A stretch of 64,000 bases of DNA from Stackebrandtia nassauensis DSM 44728 (GTDB lineage: Bacteria; Actinomycetota; Actinomycetes; Mycobacteriales; Micromonosporaceae). Each line of letters starts with the position of its first letter. The stretch's first letter is position 1. The notes under the pieces are model-generated. The model ran no database searches, was not told the DNA's origin, and saw only the letters and a list, made by a program, of their open reading frames with translations. The stretch spans positions 6,758,001-6,822,000 of the forward strand of contig NC_013947.1 in assembly GCF_000024545.1 (NCBI RefSeq), given 5' to 3'. Positions 9,706 through 18,245 of this stretch are shown here, one piece after another. The position numbers were made by a program, and so were the translations under genes.

Positions 9706-10478
9706 GTCTTCAGGTGCTCCCGGATCAGTGCGATATCTGCCGACTGCGCCTCGGCGTCGCCGGGTGTTTCCACGACCGCCGGACACCTCGCAGCCGAGAT
9801 GATATCGACAATTCGCTGAGGGTCGATGTGCCCGGCGCCGAGGTTGGCGTGACGGTCGCGGCCGGAGTCGAAGGTGTCGCGGGAATCGTTGGCGTGGATC
9901 AGGTCGATGTGTCCCGTGATGGCCTTGGCACGGTCGACCACATCGGACAGGTCCAGGCCGCCCGCGTGGGCGTGACAGGTGTCGAGGCAGAAGCCGGGAT
10001 CGAAGTCGCCCACCGCCTCCCACAGCCGCTCGATGTTCTCCAGGCGGCGGGCGCAGGCCTTGTCGCCGCCCGCGGTGTTCTCGATGAGGATCGGCAGCCC
10101 GAAGCCACCCTGGTCGGCCCCGAACTCGAAGGCCTTGCGCCAGTTGGCGAAGCCGACGGCCATGTCCTCGTCCTTGGTCACGTGCCCGCCGTGGACGATC
10201 AGCCCCTTGGCGCCGATCTCGGCGGCCACCCGCGCCTGTTGCAGCAGCAGCTTGCGGCTCGGGATCCGGATCCGGTTGTTCGGCGAGGCGACGTTGATGA
10301 CGTAGGGCGCGTGCACGAAGATGTCGACGTCGCTGGCCCGCAGCGCCTCGGCGTCGGGCCGGGACTCCGGTTTCTTCCAGCCCTGCGGATCGCCGATGAA
10401 GAACTGCACCACCTCGGCGCCGCGCTTGGCGGCCTCGTCCAGTGGGCTGCTGGCGTCAACGTGGGATCCGATACGCAT
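9702..10478 (-). CDS. nfo: Deoxyribonuclease IV (AP endonuclease)
   Basis: Endonuclease IV cuts DNA 5' to abasic sites and removes blocked 3' ends in base excision repair. The 258-residue TIM barrel begins MRIGSHVDAS. All nine metal ligands of the trinuclear zinc site can be placed: His56, His96, Glu133, Asp166, His169, His195, Asp208, His210 and Glu237. The upstream extension to 10766 is Arg-rich and lies in the intergenic region, so it is excluded. The 3' end overlaps the downstream membrane-protein gene by four bases. Confidence 0.93.
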   Translation of the reverse strand: MRIGSHVDASSPLDEAAKRGAEVVQFFIGDPQGWKKPESRPDAEALRASDVDIFVHAPYVINVASPNNRIRIPSRKLLLQQARVAAEIGAKGLIVHGGHVTKDEDMAVGFANWRKAFEFGADQGGFGLPILIENTAGGDKACARRLENIERLWEAVGDFDPGFCLDTCHAHAGGLDLSDVVDRAKAITGHIDLIHANDSRDTFDSGRDRHANLGAGHIDPQRIVDIISAARCPAVVETPGDAEAQSADIALIREHLKT

Positions 10479-10577
10479 ACCGGCGAGAGTACTTGTCCGA
10501 CCGACACCGCCACACCGCCATCGGCGACCCGGCTCACAACGACCTGGCGAGCGCGCGTTACCCTCCATGGGTTGTCT

Positions 10578-10591
10578 CGTTATCCATAACG
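10578..10591. promoter_or_regulatory. Perfect palindrome CGTTAT-CC-ATAACG
   Basis: A 6+2+6 perfect inverted repeat in the AT-richer divergent region between nfo and the surface-protein gene. It looks like a dimeric regulator site; the regulator is unknown. Confidence 0.45.
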
Positions 10592-10637
10592 CAATATCGA
10601 GTACTACCATCCGCGGCAGCGGTGGCACGGGGAAAAA

Positions 10638-10653
10638 GACATCGGTCGATGTC
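10638..10653. promoter_or_regulatory. Perfect palindrome GACATCG-GT-CGATGTC
   Basis: A 7+2+7 perfect inverted repeat about 115 bases before the start of the surface-protein gene, and the second palindrome in this 290-base divergent region. A regulator site is the simplest reading. Confidence 0.45.
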
Positions 10654-10721
10654 TCGTGGTCTTGCGCCGCTTCATCGACCCATATAACGTGGGCGTACCG
10701 ACGCGCAAGCCGGTGTGCTCG

Positions 10722-10740
10722 GCCCCGTCCCGAACGGGGC
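10722..10740 (+). promoter_or_regulatory. Hairpin in the leader of the surface-protein gene
   Basis: GCCCCG and CGGGGC pair around a 7-base loop about 30 bases before the start codon. No T-run follows, so it is more likely a leader RNA structure than a terminator. Confidence 0.35.
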
Positions 10741-10768
10741 ACACATCCCGTAGGTAGGAGAAGCATTG

Positions 10769-11659
10769 ATGCGCGCTACTGGAGATCGCGACAGGCGACC
10801 CAGTCCATACCCGCGCCCGGGTAACGTACGCCGGGCACCCGTAGTCCGTAACAAGACCGCCCGACGGCGCTACCTCGGCGCCGCGACGGCCGTGGTCGTG
10901 GCGGGCGCCGTGACGATGGGCTTCCTCGGCACCAGCACGGCCACCGCCGAGGGCTCCGAGCGGGAGATCGTGTTCTCGGGCAGCTGCGGCGCCCTGGGAG
11001 CCGGTCTAGGCAACAACTCCACCCCCGACAAGGAGTCGCTGACGGTCACGTCCGGCGACAAGGTCACCTTCACCAACAACCTCGGCACTGACGCGACCCT
11101 GCGCATCGGCGCGGGCGAGAGCAAGGTGGAGGAGGGTGACTCCAAGACCATCACGCTGACCAACAGCACCGAGGCGCTGATGTCACCCAAGTGCCTGATC
11201 ATGCCGGAGGACCACTCCGACAAGACCACCATCAAGGTCAAGCCGAAGATGGACTCGCACGACGGCAGCAACGGTGACAACGGCGGCGGCAGCGGCAACG
11301 GCGGTGGCTCCGGCAACGGCGGCGACTCCGCCGGTGGCGGCAACGGCGACAGCGACTCCGCCGCCGAGGGCGCCGACAAGCCCGGCGACTCGCCGGACAC
11401 CGGCAAGAAGCCCAAGGCCGAGGGCAAGGCGGGCGACCCGAACAAGGGTGACGACGCCGAGCAGTCCGAGGACCAGGCCGCCCCGGGCGGTTCCGACAGC
11501 GGCAGCGACGACGCCACGAAGGTCGACGCCGCCAACAAGGTCAGCACCGAGAACTCCGCCTCCGCACTGCTGGCGGCCCTCGCCGCGCTGTGCCTGGCCG
11601 GGGTCGGGTTCGCGGCCCTGCGCACCTTCATCACCAGCCGGGCCGCCTCGCGCGCCTAG
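10769..11659 (+). CDS. Exported surface protein with Gly/Asn-rich linker and C-terminal anchor helix
   Basis: A 296-residue protein of unknown function. A basic start and a signal or anchor helix at about residues 36-58 (ending TSTATAEG) lead to an exported domain of about 100 residues holding two cysteines (SGSCGALG and SPKCLIMP), likely a disulfide. A low-complexity Gly/Asn/Ser/Asp linker follows from about 160 to 250, and a final helix (ALLAALAALCLAGVGFAAL) with a basic end. The layout is that of a wall-spanning membrane-anchored protein, but no LPxTG motif is seen. The ATG is preferred to the preceding TTG because GGAG lies eight bases upstream. Confidence 0.7.
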   Translation: MRATGDRDRRPSPYPRPGNVRRAPVVRNKTARRRYLGAATAVVVAGAVTMGFLGTSTATAEGSEREIVFSGSCGALGAGLGNNSTPDKESLTVTSGDKVTFTNNLGTDATLRIGAGESKVEEGDSKTITLTNSTEALMSPKCLIMPEDHSDKTTIKVKPKMDSHDGSNGDNGGGSGNGGGSGNGGDSAGGGNGDSDSAAEGADKPGDSPDTGKKPKAEGKAGDPNKGDDAEQSEDQAAPGGSDSGSDDATKVDAANKVSTENSASALLAALAALCLAGVGFAALRTFITSRAASRA

Positions 11660-11683
11660 GCTGCGGTTAGTAGCTTTCGAGAA

Positions 11684-11714
11684 AGAGCGTCCAGTCAAAC
11701 TGGGCGCTCTTTTT
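11684..11714 (+). terminator. Rho-independent terminator after the surface-protein gene
   Basis: AGAGCGTCCAG pairs with CTGGGCGCTCT (11 bp, one G-U) around TCAAA and is followed by TTTT. It closes the gene ending at 11659. Confidence 0.88.
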
Positions 11715-11727
11715 CTGATGCTCTACG

Positions 11728-11743
11728 CTTAATGAACGTTAAG
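11728..11743. promoter_or_regulatory. Operator-like inverted repeat before the acyl-CoA carboxylase gene
   Basis: CTTAA and TTAAG arms six bases apart, in the short AT-rich gap between the terminator and the carboxylase start. The position suits a TetR-type repressor of acyl-CoA catabolism; no such regulator gene is adjacent. Confidence 0.35.
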
Positions 11744-11770
11744 TCAAGTCAGTGCTTTCTAAAAGCAGGG

Positions 11771-13294
11771 ATGGTGCCGGTGGACACTCGGAAACTGAGG
11801 TCGGAAATCGCCTCCGGCGGCGCGAGCAAGTATCACGAAGCCAACGCCGCCAAGGGAAAGCTGTTCGCGCGGGAGCGCATCGCCCGGCTGGTCGACCCCG
11901 ACTCCTTCGTCGAGGACGGCTACTTCGCCAACGCGATGGCCGAGGGCCTGCCCGCCGACGGCGTCGTCACCGGGACCGCCCGGATCAACGGACGTCCGGT
12001 GTGCCTACTGGCCAACGACTCCACGGTCAAGGCCGGTTCCTGGGGGGCGCGGACCGTCGAGAAGATGGTTCGCATCACCGACCGGGCCTACGAGCGCGGC
12101 GTCCCGATGGTCTACCTGGTGGACTCCGCCGGTGCCCGCATCACCGACCAGGTGGAGCTGTTCCCGGGCCGCCGGGGCGCGGGACGCATCTTCTACAACC
12201 AGGTGCGCGCCTCCGGCTCGATCCCGCAGGTGTGCGCCCTGTTCGGCCCCAGCGCCGCCGGCGGCGCCTACGTCCCGGCGTTCTGCGACGTCGTCGCGAT
12301 GGTCGACAAGAACTCGTCGATGTACCTGGGCTCGGACCGGATGGTCGAGATGGTCACCGGCGAGAAGACCACGCTGGAGGACATGGGCGGCGCGAAGGTG
12401 CACTGCACCGAGTCCGGCGTCGGGCACTTCCTGTGCAAGGACGAGGACGAGGCCCTCGACGTCGTCAAGGACTACCTGTCGTACCTGCCGGACAACTGGA
12501 CCGCCCAACCACCCGCCGTCGAGCCCGCGCCCGCGCCCGGCACCGACCTGCGCGCCATGGTGCCCGCCAGCGAGCGGCAAGCCTTCGACATGCGCAAGTA
12601 CGCCAAGGGAATCCTGGACGAGGGCTCGTTCTTCGAGATCCAGGCGCGCTGGGCCAAGGAACTGGTCACCGGTTTCGGGCGGCTCAACGGCGAGACCGTC
12701 GGCGTGGTCGCCAACAACTCGATGTTCAAGGGCGGGGTGCTGTTCGTCGACTCCGCCGACAAGGCCTCCCGGTTCGTGCAGCTGTGCGACGCCTTCAACG
12801 TGCCGCTGCTGTTCCTGGCCGACGTGCCCGGATTCATGGTGGGCAGCGCGGTCGAGAAGCAGGGCATCATCCGGCACGGCGCCAAGATGGTCTCGGCCGT
12901 CTCCGAGGCCACCGTCCCCAAGATCTGCGTCGTGGTCCGCAAGGCCTACGGCGCCGGGCTGTACGCCATGGCCGGACCCGGTTTCGGGCCGGACGCGACG
13001 CTGGCGCTGCCGACCGCCAAGATCGCCGTGATGGGCGCCGAGGCGGCCGTCAACGCCGTCTACGCCCGCAAGATCGCCGCCATCGAGGACGAGGACGAGC
13101 GGGCCGAGTTCGTCGACACCAAGCGCACCGAGTACGAGGCGGACATCGACATCGTCCGGCTGGCCAGTGAGCTCGTCATCGACGACATCGTCGAGCCCGA
13201 GTCGCTGCGCGACGACCTCATCGCCCGGTACGCCGCGCTGCGCGGCAAGGACAGAAGCTTCTCCCGTCGCCGACACGGCGTCACCCCCGTATAA
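11771..13294 (+). CDS. Acyl-CoA carboxylase beta (carboxyltransferase) subunit
   Basis: The carboxyltransferase half of a biotin-dependent acyl-CoA carboxylase, 507 residues with the tandem crotonase folds. The segment GRIFYNQVRASGSIPQV and the oxyanion-hole glycines GPSAAGGAYVPA (N-half) and AYGAGLYAMAGPG (C-half) are seen. The N-half motif most resembles methylcrotonyl-CoA carboxylase beta subunits, so leucine or branched-chain catabolism is a reasonable guess. The ATG at 11771 is taken because the earlier start at 11732 lies inside the operator-like repeat. An acyl-CoA dehydrogenase follows after 26 bases. No biotin-carrying alpha subunit is in the window. Confidence 0.88.
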   Translation: MVPVDTRKLRSEIASGGASKYHEANAAKGKLFARERIARLVDPDSFVEDGYFANAMAEGLPADGVVTGTARINGRPVCLLANDSTVKAGSWGARTVEKMVRITDRAYERGVPMVYLVDSAGARITDQVELFPGRRGAGRIFYNQVRASGSIPQVCALFGPSAAGGAYVPAFCDVVAMVDKNSSMYLGSDRMVEMVTGEKTTLEDMGGAKVHCTESGVGHFLCKDEDEALDVVKDYLSYLPDNWTAQPPAVEPAPAPGTDLRAMVPASERQAFDMRKYAKGILDEGSFFEIQARWAKELVTGFGRLNGETVGVVANNSMFKGGVLFVDSADKASRFVQLCDAFNVPLLFLADVPGFMVGSAVEKQGIIRHGAKMVSAVSEATVPKICVVVRKAYGAGLYAMAGPGFGPDATLALPTAKIAVMGAEAAVNAVYARKIAAIEDEDERAEFVDTKRTEYEADIDIVRLASELVIDDIVEPESLRDDLIARYAALRGKDRSFSRRRHGVTPV

Positions 13295-13320
13295 GGCCCT
13301 ACTCGTAAAGGACGACGGTC

Positions 13321-14475
13321 ATGGATTTTCGACTGAGCACAGAGGAGACCGCCCTTCGGGAGGCGGTGGAGGAGTTCGCGCGCGAGAAGGTCGCACCGGT
13401 GGCGGGCGACCTGTACGAGCGCGGTGAGTTCCCGTACAAGCTGGTCGCGCAGCTGGGCGAGATGGGCATCTTCGGGGCCTGCTTCGACGACAAGTACGGC
13501 GGCGCGGGCGGCGACTACTTCATGTTGTGCCTGGCGCTGGAGGAACTGGGCCGGGTCGACTCCTCGCTGGCGATCACCGTCGAGGCGGCGGTGTCGCTGG
13601 GCGCGATGCCGATCTACCGCTTCGGCACCGACGAGCAGAAGCAACGCTGGCTGCCGAAGCTGTGCCGGGGTGAGGCGCTGGCGGCCTTCGGTCTGACCGA
13701 GCCCGACGGCGGCTCCGACGCGGGCGCCACCAAGACCCGGGCGGTCCTGGACGGCGACGAGTGGGTCATCAACGGCGGCAAGTGCTTCATCACCAACGCG
13801 GGCACCGACATCACCGAGTTCGTCACGGTCACGGCCGTCACCGGCACCAAGCCCGACGGCCACAAGGAGATCTCGACGATCATCGTGCCGCGCGACACCC
13901 CGGGCTTCACCGTGGGACCCAAGTACTCCAAGGTCGGCTGGAGTTCCTCCGACACCCGGGAACTGTTCTTCGACGACTGCCGGGTACCGGCGGCGAACCT
14001 GCTGGGCGAACGCGGCCGCGGCTACGCGCAGTTCCTGCGGATCCTGGACGAGGGCCGCATCGCTATCGCGGCGCTGGCCACCGGTCTGGCGCAGGGCTGT
14101 GTCGACGAGTCGATCCGCTACGCCAAGGAGCGGCACGCCTTCGGGCACCCGATCGGTGACTTCCAGGCGATCCAGTTCGCGATCGCCGACATGGAGCTGC
14201 GGGCCCACACGGCCCGGCTGGGCTACTACGACGCGGCGGCCCGGATGCGCGCCGACGCGCCGTTCAAGCGCCAGGCCTCGATCGCCAAGCTGCACGCCTC
14301 CAACGCCGCGGTCGACAACTCGCGGGCCGCGACCCAGATCTTCGGCGGCTACGGGTTCATGAACGAGACCCCGGTGGCCCGGATGTGGCGCGACTCCAAG
14401 ATCCTCGAGATCGGCGAGGGCACCTCGGAGATCCAGCGGATGCTGATCGCCCGCGACCTGGGAGTGCCGTCGTAA
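13321..14475 (+). CDS. Acyl-CoA dehydrogenase
   Basis: A flavoenzyme that forms the alpha,beta double bond of an acyl-CoA. The 384 residues show the family signatures: FGLTEPDGGSDAG at about 121-133 (FAD and substrate loop), the C-terminal QIFGGYGFMNETPVARMWRD, and EGTSEIQR with the likely catalytic base Glu366. It is the second gene of a pair with the carboxylase subunit; in the leucine and related pathways such enzymes act in consecutive steps. Chain-length specificity cannot be told. Confidence 0.92.
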   Translation: MDFRLSTEETALREAVEEFAREKVAPVAGDLYERGEFPYKLVAQLGEMGIFGACFDDKYGGAGGDYFMLCLALEELGRVDSSLAITVEAAVSLGAMPIYRFGTDEQKQRWLPKLCRGEALAAFGLTEPDGGSDAGATKTRAVLDGDEWVINGGKCFITNAGTDITEFVTVTAVTGTKPDGHKEISTIIVPRDTPGFTVGPKYSKVGWSSSDTRELFFDDCRVPAANLLGERGRGYAQFLRILDEGRIAIAALATGLAQGCVDESIRYAKERHAFGHPIGDFQAIQFAIADMELRAHTARLGYYDAAARMRADAPFKRQASIAKLHASNAAVDNSRAATQIFGGYGFMNETPVARMWRDSKILEIGEGTSEIQRMLIARDLGVPS

Positions 14476-14502
14476 CGAGTCGTCAGGCCGGTTCCGGCCG
14501 CT

Positions 14503-15423
14503 CTAGGCCCACTTTTGTTTGAGGGCCGCCTCGACGTCCTCGGGGGCGACGGGTTGCGGATAGGGACCGGCCTTCGACATGCCGTGCTCGGACAGCGGTC
14601 CGGTGAACTTGTCACTGACCAATGCGGACTTGAACGCCTCGGTGGCCTTGCGCAGCTCGTCGTCCTGTTTCGACAGTGTCACGTACGGATAGTCGAAGGG
14701 GCGCAACGGCGGCGAGGGTTCGACGAAGGTCCATTTGTCGCCCGGGTTCTCCTTGTTGTGGATCATCCACTGTGCGTTGGAGACCACTTCCAGTCCGTCG
14801 GCGTCGAAGCTCGGCTTGGCCTTGGAGTCCTTGACGCTGCCGATCGCCAACGCGAGGCTGGCCGCGTCGACGCGAGGATCGCGCGCGGTCACGGTGGCGT
14901 CGCCCCAGCTGCCGGTCGGCGGGTTGTCGCCCTCCTTGGACTCGGGGACCGCCAGACCCACCCGGCTCTCGGCGACCGAGGACACCTCGTCGGCGGCCAG
15001 CACGCCCTTCAGGTCGCCGCCCAGCCGCGCCAGCCAGGTCATCGACTCCGGCACCCACACGTCGGGCAGTTCCACCCGGTTGACGGGGCTGCCGCCGAGA
15101 TCCAGGTCGACGCCGTGCTTCTTGGCGAAGCCGGCCGCGACCGAGGCCGAGTCCATCGGTTTGACCTCGACGGAGACGCACACGCCCTTGGACGGCGCCG
15201 CGGTGGCGGTCCAGGATTTCGCGTAGTCGGCGAGGACCGGGGCGATCTCGGGGGCGGCGGCCACATCGACCTTGACCTCCTCGCCGCAGTCCTTGACATC
15301 GCCGATGGCCGAGCCCAGGGCCACCCCCGCGACCGGGGCGAGAACGGCGACCATGGCCAGTCCCAGCAGCGTGCGCCTGGCCCGGGGGGTCAGGCGAGCG
15401 GGTCTGCGATGTCGAGGAGCCAC
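14503..15423 (-). CDS. Exported substrate-binding-like protein
   Basis: A 306-residue protein with a twin-Arg-like basic start (RHRRPARLTPRARR) and a signal helix at about 18-38, then a secreted domain. The pattern PEIAPVLADYAKSW, a Cys pair (GVCVSVEV with an upstream DCGEE), and VWVPESMTWLARLGG are features of the extracellular solute-binding-like domain that actinobacteria often fuse to a von Willebrand A domain. No VWA domain follows here, so it may be a stand-alone binding protein. No transporter genes are adjacent. The start is GTG with no clear ribosome site. Confidence 0.6.
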   Translation of the reverse strand: MAPRHRRPARLTPRARRTLLGLAMVAVLAPVAGVALGSAIGDVKDCGEEVKVDVAAAPEIAPVLADYAKSWTATAAPSKGVCVSVEVKPMDSASVAAGFAKKHGVDLDLGGSPVNRVELPDVWVPESMTWLARLGGDLKGVLAADEVSSVAESRVGLAVPESKEGDNPPTGSWGDATVTARDPRVDAASLALAIGSVKDSKAKPSFDADGLEVVSNAQWMIHNKENPGDKWTFVEPSPPLRPFDYPYVTLSKQDDELRKATEAFKSALVSDKFTGPLSEHGMSKAGPYPQPVAPEDVEAALKQKWA

Positions 15424-15517
15424 GCACCGAGTGTAGACGAATCGAAGGATATCGACGTATCTCCGATGGGCGGCGCGGGTGCGGTCACCGCGCCGCCGAC
15501 GTTCGTGTCGGGAGCCC

Positions 15518-15892
15518 TTAGTGGCTGTGGCGGCGACGGCCGCGGCGCTTCGGCGGAGTCAGCAGTTCCGCCACGGCGTTGAGGGTCTCCGGCAGCACCC
15601 GGAAGTAAGCCCACACGCCCCGCTTGTCGCGTTCGACGAGTCCGGCCTCGGTGAGGATCCGGAGGTGGTGGCTGATGGTCGGCTGCGACAGACCGAGCGG
15701 TTCGGTCAGTTCGCAGACGCAGGCTTCCCCGCCGTCCTGCGACTGGATCAGGCTGATCAGTCGCAGCCGGTTGGGGTCGGCCAGTGCCTTGAGCACACCG
15801 GCGATACGTTCGGCGTCCTTGCGCGGGATCGGGTCTCCCGCCACGGGAGACGCTGGAGTTGTGGCGTCGGCGATTACGCGTACCACTGTCAT
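15518..15892 (-). CDS. ArsR/SmtB-family metalloregulator
   Basis: A 124-residue winged-helix repressor. The metal-sensor sequence EACVCELTEP places Cys58 and Cys60 at the start of the recognition region, as in ArsR-type arsenite/antimonite or Cd/Pb sensors, followed by the helix LSQPTISHHLRIL. The C-terminus is unusually basic with a His-Ser-His end. GAGAGGAA lies directly before the ATG. No arsenite pump or metal ATPase is adjacent, so the target is not obvious; pyrE begins further along the same strand. Confidence 0.88.
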   Translation of the reverse strand: MTVVRVIADATTPASPVAGDPIPRKDAERIAGVLKALADPNRLRLISLIQSQDGGEACVCELTEPLGLSQPTISHHLRILTEAGLVERDKRGVWAYFRVLPETLNAVAELLTPPKRRGRRRHSH

Positions 15893-16005
15893 TTCCTCTC
15901 ACCAAAAAACGATCGATTAGTATTTATATCACTACGGACTGTATGGACGTTCAGTGAGGGGCGGAATCATTCGAGGTCATTGAGGGAATGGTGGCCTCGA
16001 AATAT

Positions 16006-16530
16006 TTACAGTTGTAGCTCGTCAAGGGTGTATGCCGCTCGGTAATCCAGCCCTGCCTCCCGAACCGCGTCGCCTGCGCCACGGTCGACGACGACCGCGA
16101 CTCCGACCGGTTCGGCTCCGGCGGCACGTAGCACATTGACGGCCGTCAACACACTACTACCTGTGGTCGAGGTGTCCTCGACCGCCAGCACCCGGCGTCC
16201 TGGCACGTCGGGCCCTTCGATGCGCCTCGACAGTCCGTGTGTCTTCTCGGATTTCCTCACCACGAAGGCGTCCATTGGCCGCTTGGAGTGATGCAGCATG
16301 GCCATCGCCACGGGGTCGGCCCCCAGGGTCAGGCCACCGACGGCTTCGAAATCCCAATCGGAAGTCAGCTCGCACATAACCCGGCCCACCAGCGGCGCCG
16401 CCTCGTGGTGCATGACCACCCGGCGCAGGTCGACATAGGCGTCGGCTTCCTGGCCGCTGGACAGTGTGATGCGTCCACGTACGACAGCCAGGGTATTGAT
16501 GTATGCGAGCAGCTCTTCCCGATCCGACAC
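16006..16530 (-). CDS. pyrE: Orotate phosphoribosyltransferase PyrE
   Basis: PyrE joins orotate to PRPP to give OMP in pyrimidine synthesis. The 174 residues show the PRPP loop VLAVEDTSTTGSS at 114-126 and the lysine-rich catalytic loop VVRKSEKTHG with Lys93 and Lys96. The protein is at the short end of the family. The start is GTG. It stands alone, away from other pyr genes. The 110 bases upstream hold AT-rich sequence around 16608-16635 that could contain its promoter. Confidence 0.93.
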   Translation of the reverse strand: MSDREELLAYINTLAVVRGRITLSSGQEADAYVDLRRVVMHHEAAPLVGRVMCELTSDWDFEAVGGLTLGADPVAMAMLHHSKRPMDAFVVRKSEKTHGLSRRIEGPDVPGRRVLAVEDTSTTGSSVLTAVNVLRAAGAEPVGVAVVVDRGAGDAVREAGLDYRAAYTLDELQL

Positions 16531-16642
16531 GGCTTGAGCCTACGTCACCCCTTCAGGTGCTATCACCCCGGAGTGTCAGGGTGTGGTCACGCCCATGTGG
16601 CCCAGACCACAAAATATTGACATAATCAAATATTAGTGCTGA

Positions 16643-17422
16643 TCAGCGCGAATATCCTCTCCGCATCACCTTCGAGCCCTGTGTGGCCAGCGTCGGCCAC
16701 CAGTTCAGCGGTATGTGTCGGATTCCCGACACTATGAGTTTATATGTGAACGATGGGACACTGACCGTCTTGCCCCGCAACAGGTCTCGCATCGCGGTCT
16801 CGGCGACGAAATCGGCGTCCATCAACATCCAGCCGGGGGTGCCGCTCATATCGATACCGGCACGTTCGTGGAACTCCGTGCGCACGAAACCCGGACACAG
16901 CGCCATCACCCGGACCCCGTCCTCGCGAGCGACGGGTGCCAGCGACTGGCTGAAGTTCGTGACCCAGGCCTTGCCCGCGCCATAGGTCGAGTTGGGCGAC
17001 GTCGGCGCGAATCCGGCCACAGAGGACACGTTGACGATGGCCCCGCGCCCGCGTCCGGCCATCGCCGGCAGCGCGGCGTGGGTCAGCCGCAGCACCGACC
17101 GGACGTTGAGGTTCAGGATCCGTTCCTCATCGGACAGATCGTTGTAGGTGAATCCCTTGCGGAGCGCCATGCCCGCGTTGTTGACGAGCAGGTCCACTTC
17201 GGCGGCGTGAGTGGCCACAGTGGCACAGTCGGCGTCGTCGGTCAGATCGGCGGCGACGGGACGGACGTCGACGCCGTGGGCCTCGGCCAGTTCGGCCGCG
17301 GTGGCCGTCAACCGCTTCTCGTCCCGGGACACCACGATCAGGTCGTTGCCCCGGGCGGCGAGCAGACGCGCGAAGGCGGCACCGATCCCCGCCGTCGCTC
17401 CGGTTATCAGTGCGGTTGCCAT
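16643..17422 (-). CDS. Short-chain dehydrogenase/reductase
   Basis: A classical SDR of 259 residues. The cofactor motif TGATAGIG is at 7-14, NNAG at 81-84, and the catalytic set is Ser134, Tyr147 and Lys151 (NVSSVAG and YGAGK). The Arg after the second strand (VVSRDEKRL) suggests NADP(H). The substrate is unknown; the C-terminal region resembles DltE/YqjQ-type SDRs. A GCTGATCAGC palindrome and an imperfect AATATTGA/TCAAATATT repeat lie just past its stop. Confidence 0.87.
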   Translation of the reverse strand: MATALITGATAGIGAAFARLLAARGNDLIVVSRDEKRLTATAAELAEAHGVDVRPVAADLTDDADCATVATHAAEVDLLVNNAGMALRKGFTYNDLSDEERILNLNVRSVLRLTHAALPAMAGRGRGAIVNVSSVAGFAPTSPNSTYGAGKAWVTNFSQSLAPVAREDGVRVMALCPGFVRTEFHERAGIDMSGTPGWMLMDADFVAETAMRDLLRGKTVSVPSFTYKLIVSGIRHIPLNWWPTLATQGSKVMRRGYSR

Positions 17423-17477
17423 GCGCCCATCATCGCATCGGCCACCGCGACGGTGTCACGGTGGCCGATGCGCAGCG

Positions 17478-18209
17478 TCACGGCTTGGGCGTTCCGGGGT
17501 CGTCGTCGGGACGCGGCTGCTGCGGCGGCTGCGCCTCGGGAGCCGCGGGCGGCGGAGGCGGCTGGGTTCCGGGCGCGGGCGGCGGAGGCGGCGCGTCCAT
17601 ATAGGCTTCCGGCGGCAACATGACGTCCACATTGTTCTTGGGCTTGCGGAAGAAGTCGTTGGACGCCGGTATCGCCAGCAGGATGATGATCGCCAGGTAC
17701 AGGATCACGTCCAGGACGGTGACGGCGAGGTTGCTGATGTTGTACCAGGCCGGCACATCGCCGAGGGCTCGCTCCATCGCCTTGGTCAGTTCGTCGTTGG
17801 CGGTGCTGGAGTTGCCGCCCAGCGAGTTGGCGGCACCGCTGATGGAACCGCAGACGCCGCACAGCAGCCCGAGCCCGGCCAGCACCCAGGTGGTGATGCG
17901 GGCACCGTTCTTGCCCTTCAGGTTGAAGATCCCCATGATGGCGACGGCCAGGGCGAACAGCAGCGACGCGAAGATGAGCGCGTAGCTCACCGCCGAGGCG
18001 AATCCGATGACGGTGTCAACGTCGGCGGAGTTGACGCTGCCGGTGTCGGTGATGGCCTTCTCCACGCGGCCCATCATGTCCGCGGTCTGGATGACGCCGA
18101 TGACGGTGGCGATGACGCCGAGCGCCCCGACCGCGAACTGCGCGTACACCGCGACGCTGACTGAAGTGGGCCGATCCCGCTGACCGGGGACTTCGAAATG
18201 TGTCGACAT
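17478..18209 (-). CDS. Membrane protein with Pro/Ala-rich C-terminal tail
   Basis: A 243-residue protein of unknown function with four predicted helices (about 20-45, 70-100, 105-130, 165-190) and a disordered tail made almost only of Pro, Ala, Gln and Gly. The helices GARITTWVLAGLGLLCGVCG closely match the next gene's ARITTWVVYGLFALCGLCG, so the two are paralogues although the Pro-rich tail sits at opposite ends. The ATG at 18209 is preferred to the GTG at 18236 as the more usual start; GGAG lies 12 bases upstream. Confidence 0.65.
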   Translation of the reverse strand: MSTHFEVPGQRDRPTSVSVAVYAQFAVGALGVIATVIGVIQTADMMGRVEKAITDTGSVNSADVDTVIGFASAVSYALIFASLLFALAVAIMGIFNLKGKNGARITTWVLAGLGLLCGVCGSISGAANSLGGNSSTANDELTKAMERALGDVPAWYNISNLAVTVLDVILYLAIIILLAIPASNDFFRKPKNNVDVMLPPEAYMDAPPPPPAPGTQPPPPPAAPEAQPPQQPRPDDDPGTPKP

Positions 18210-18245
18210 GGGCGTACCGTACTCCACCACGCCCACGAAGGGGGA

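Noticed and set aside
10722..10740. Reading the leader hairpin as a rho-independent terminator
   Set aside because: No T-run follows on either strand and it lies just before a start codon.
12005..13276. Minus-strand open frame of 423 codons
   Set aside because: Antisense to the acyl-CoA carboxylase gene, with Val/Asp/Gly/His-rich composition typical of reverse reading in high-GC DNA.
16605..16640. TTGACA-like box on the plus strand before the SDR 3' end
   Set aside because: It would drive transcription antisense into the SDR gene and has no matching -10 box.
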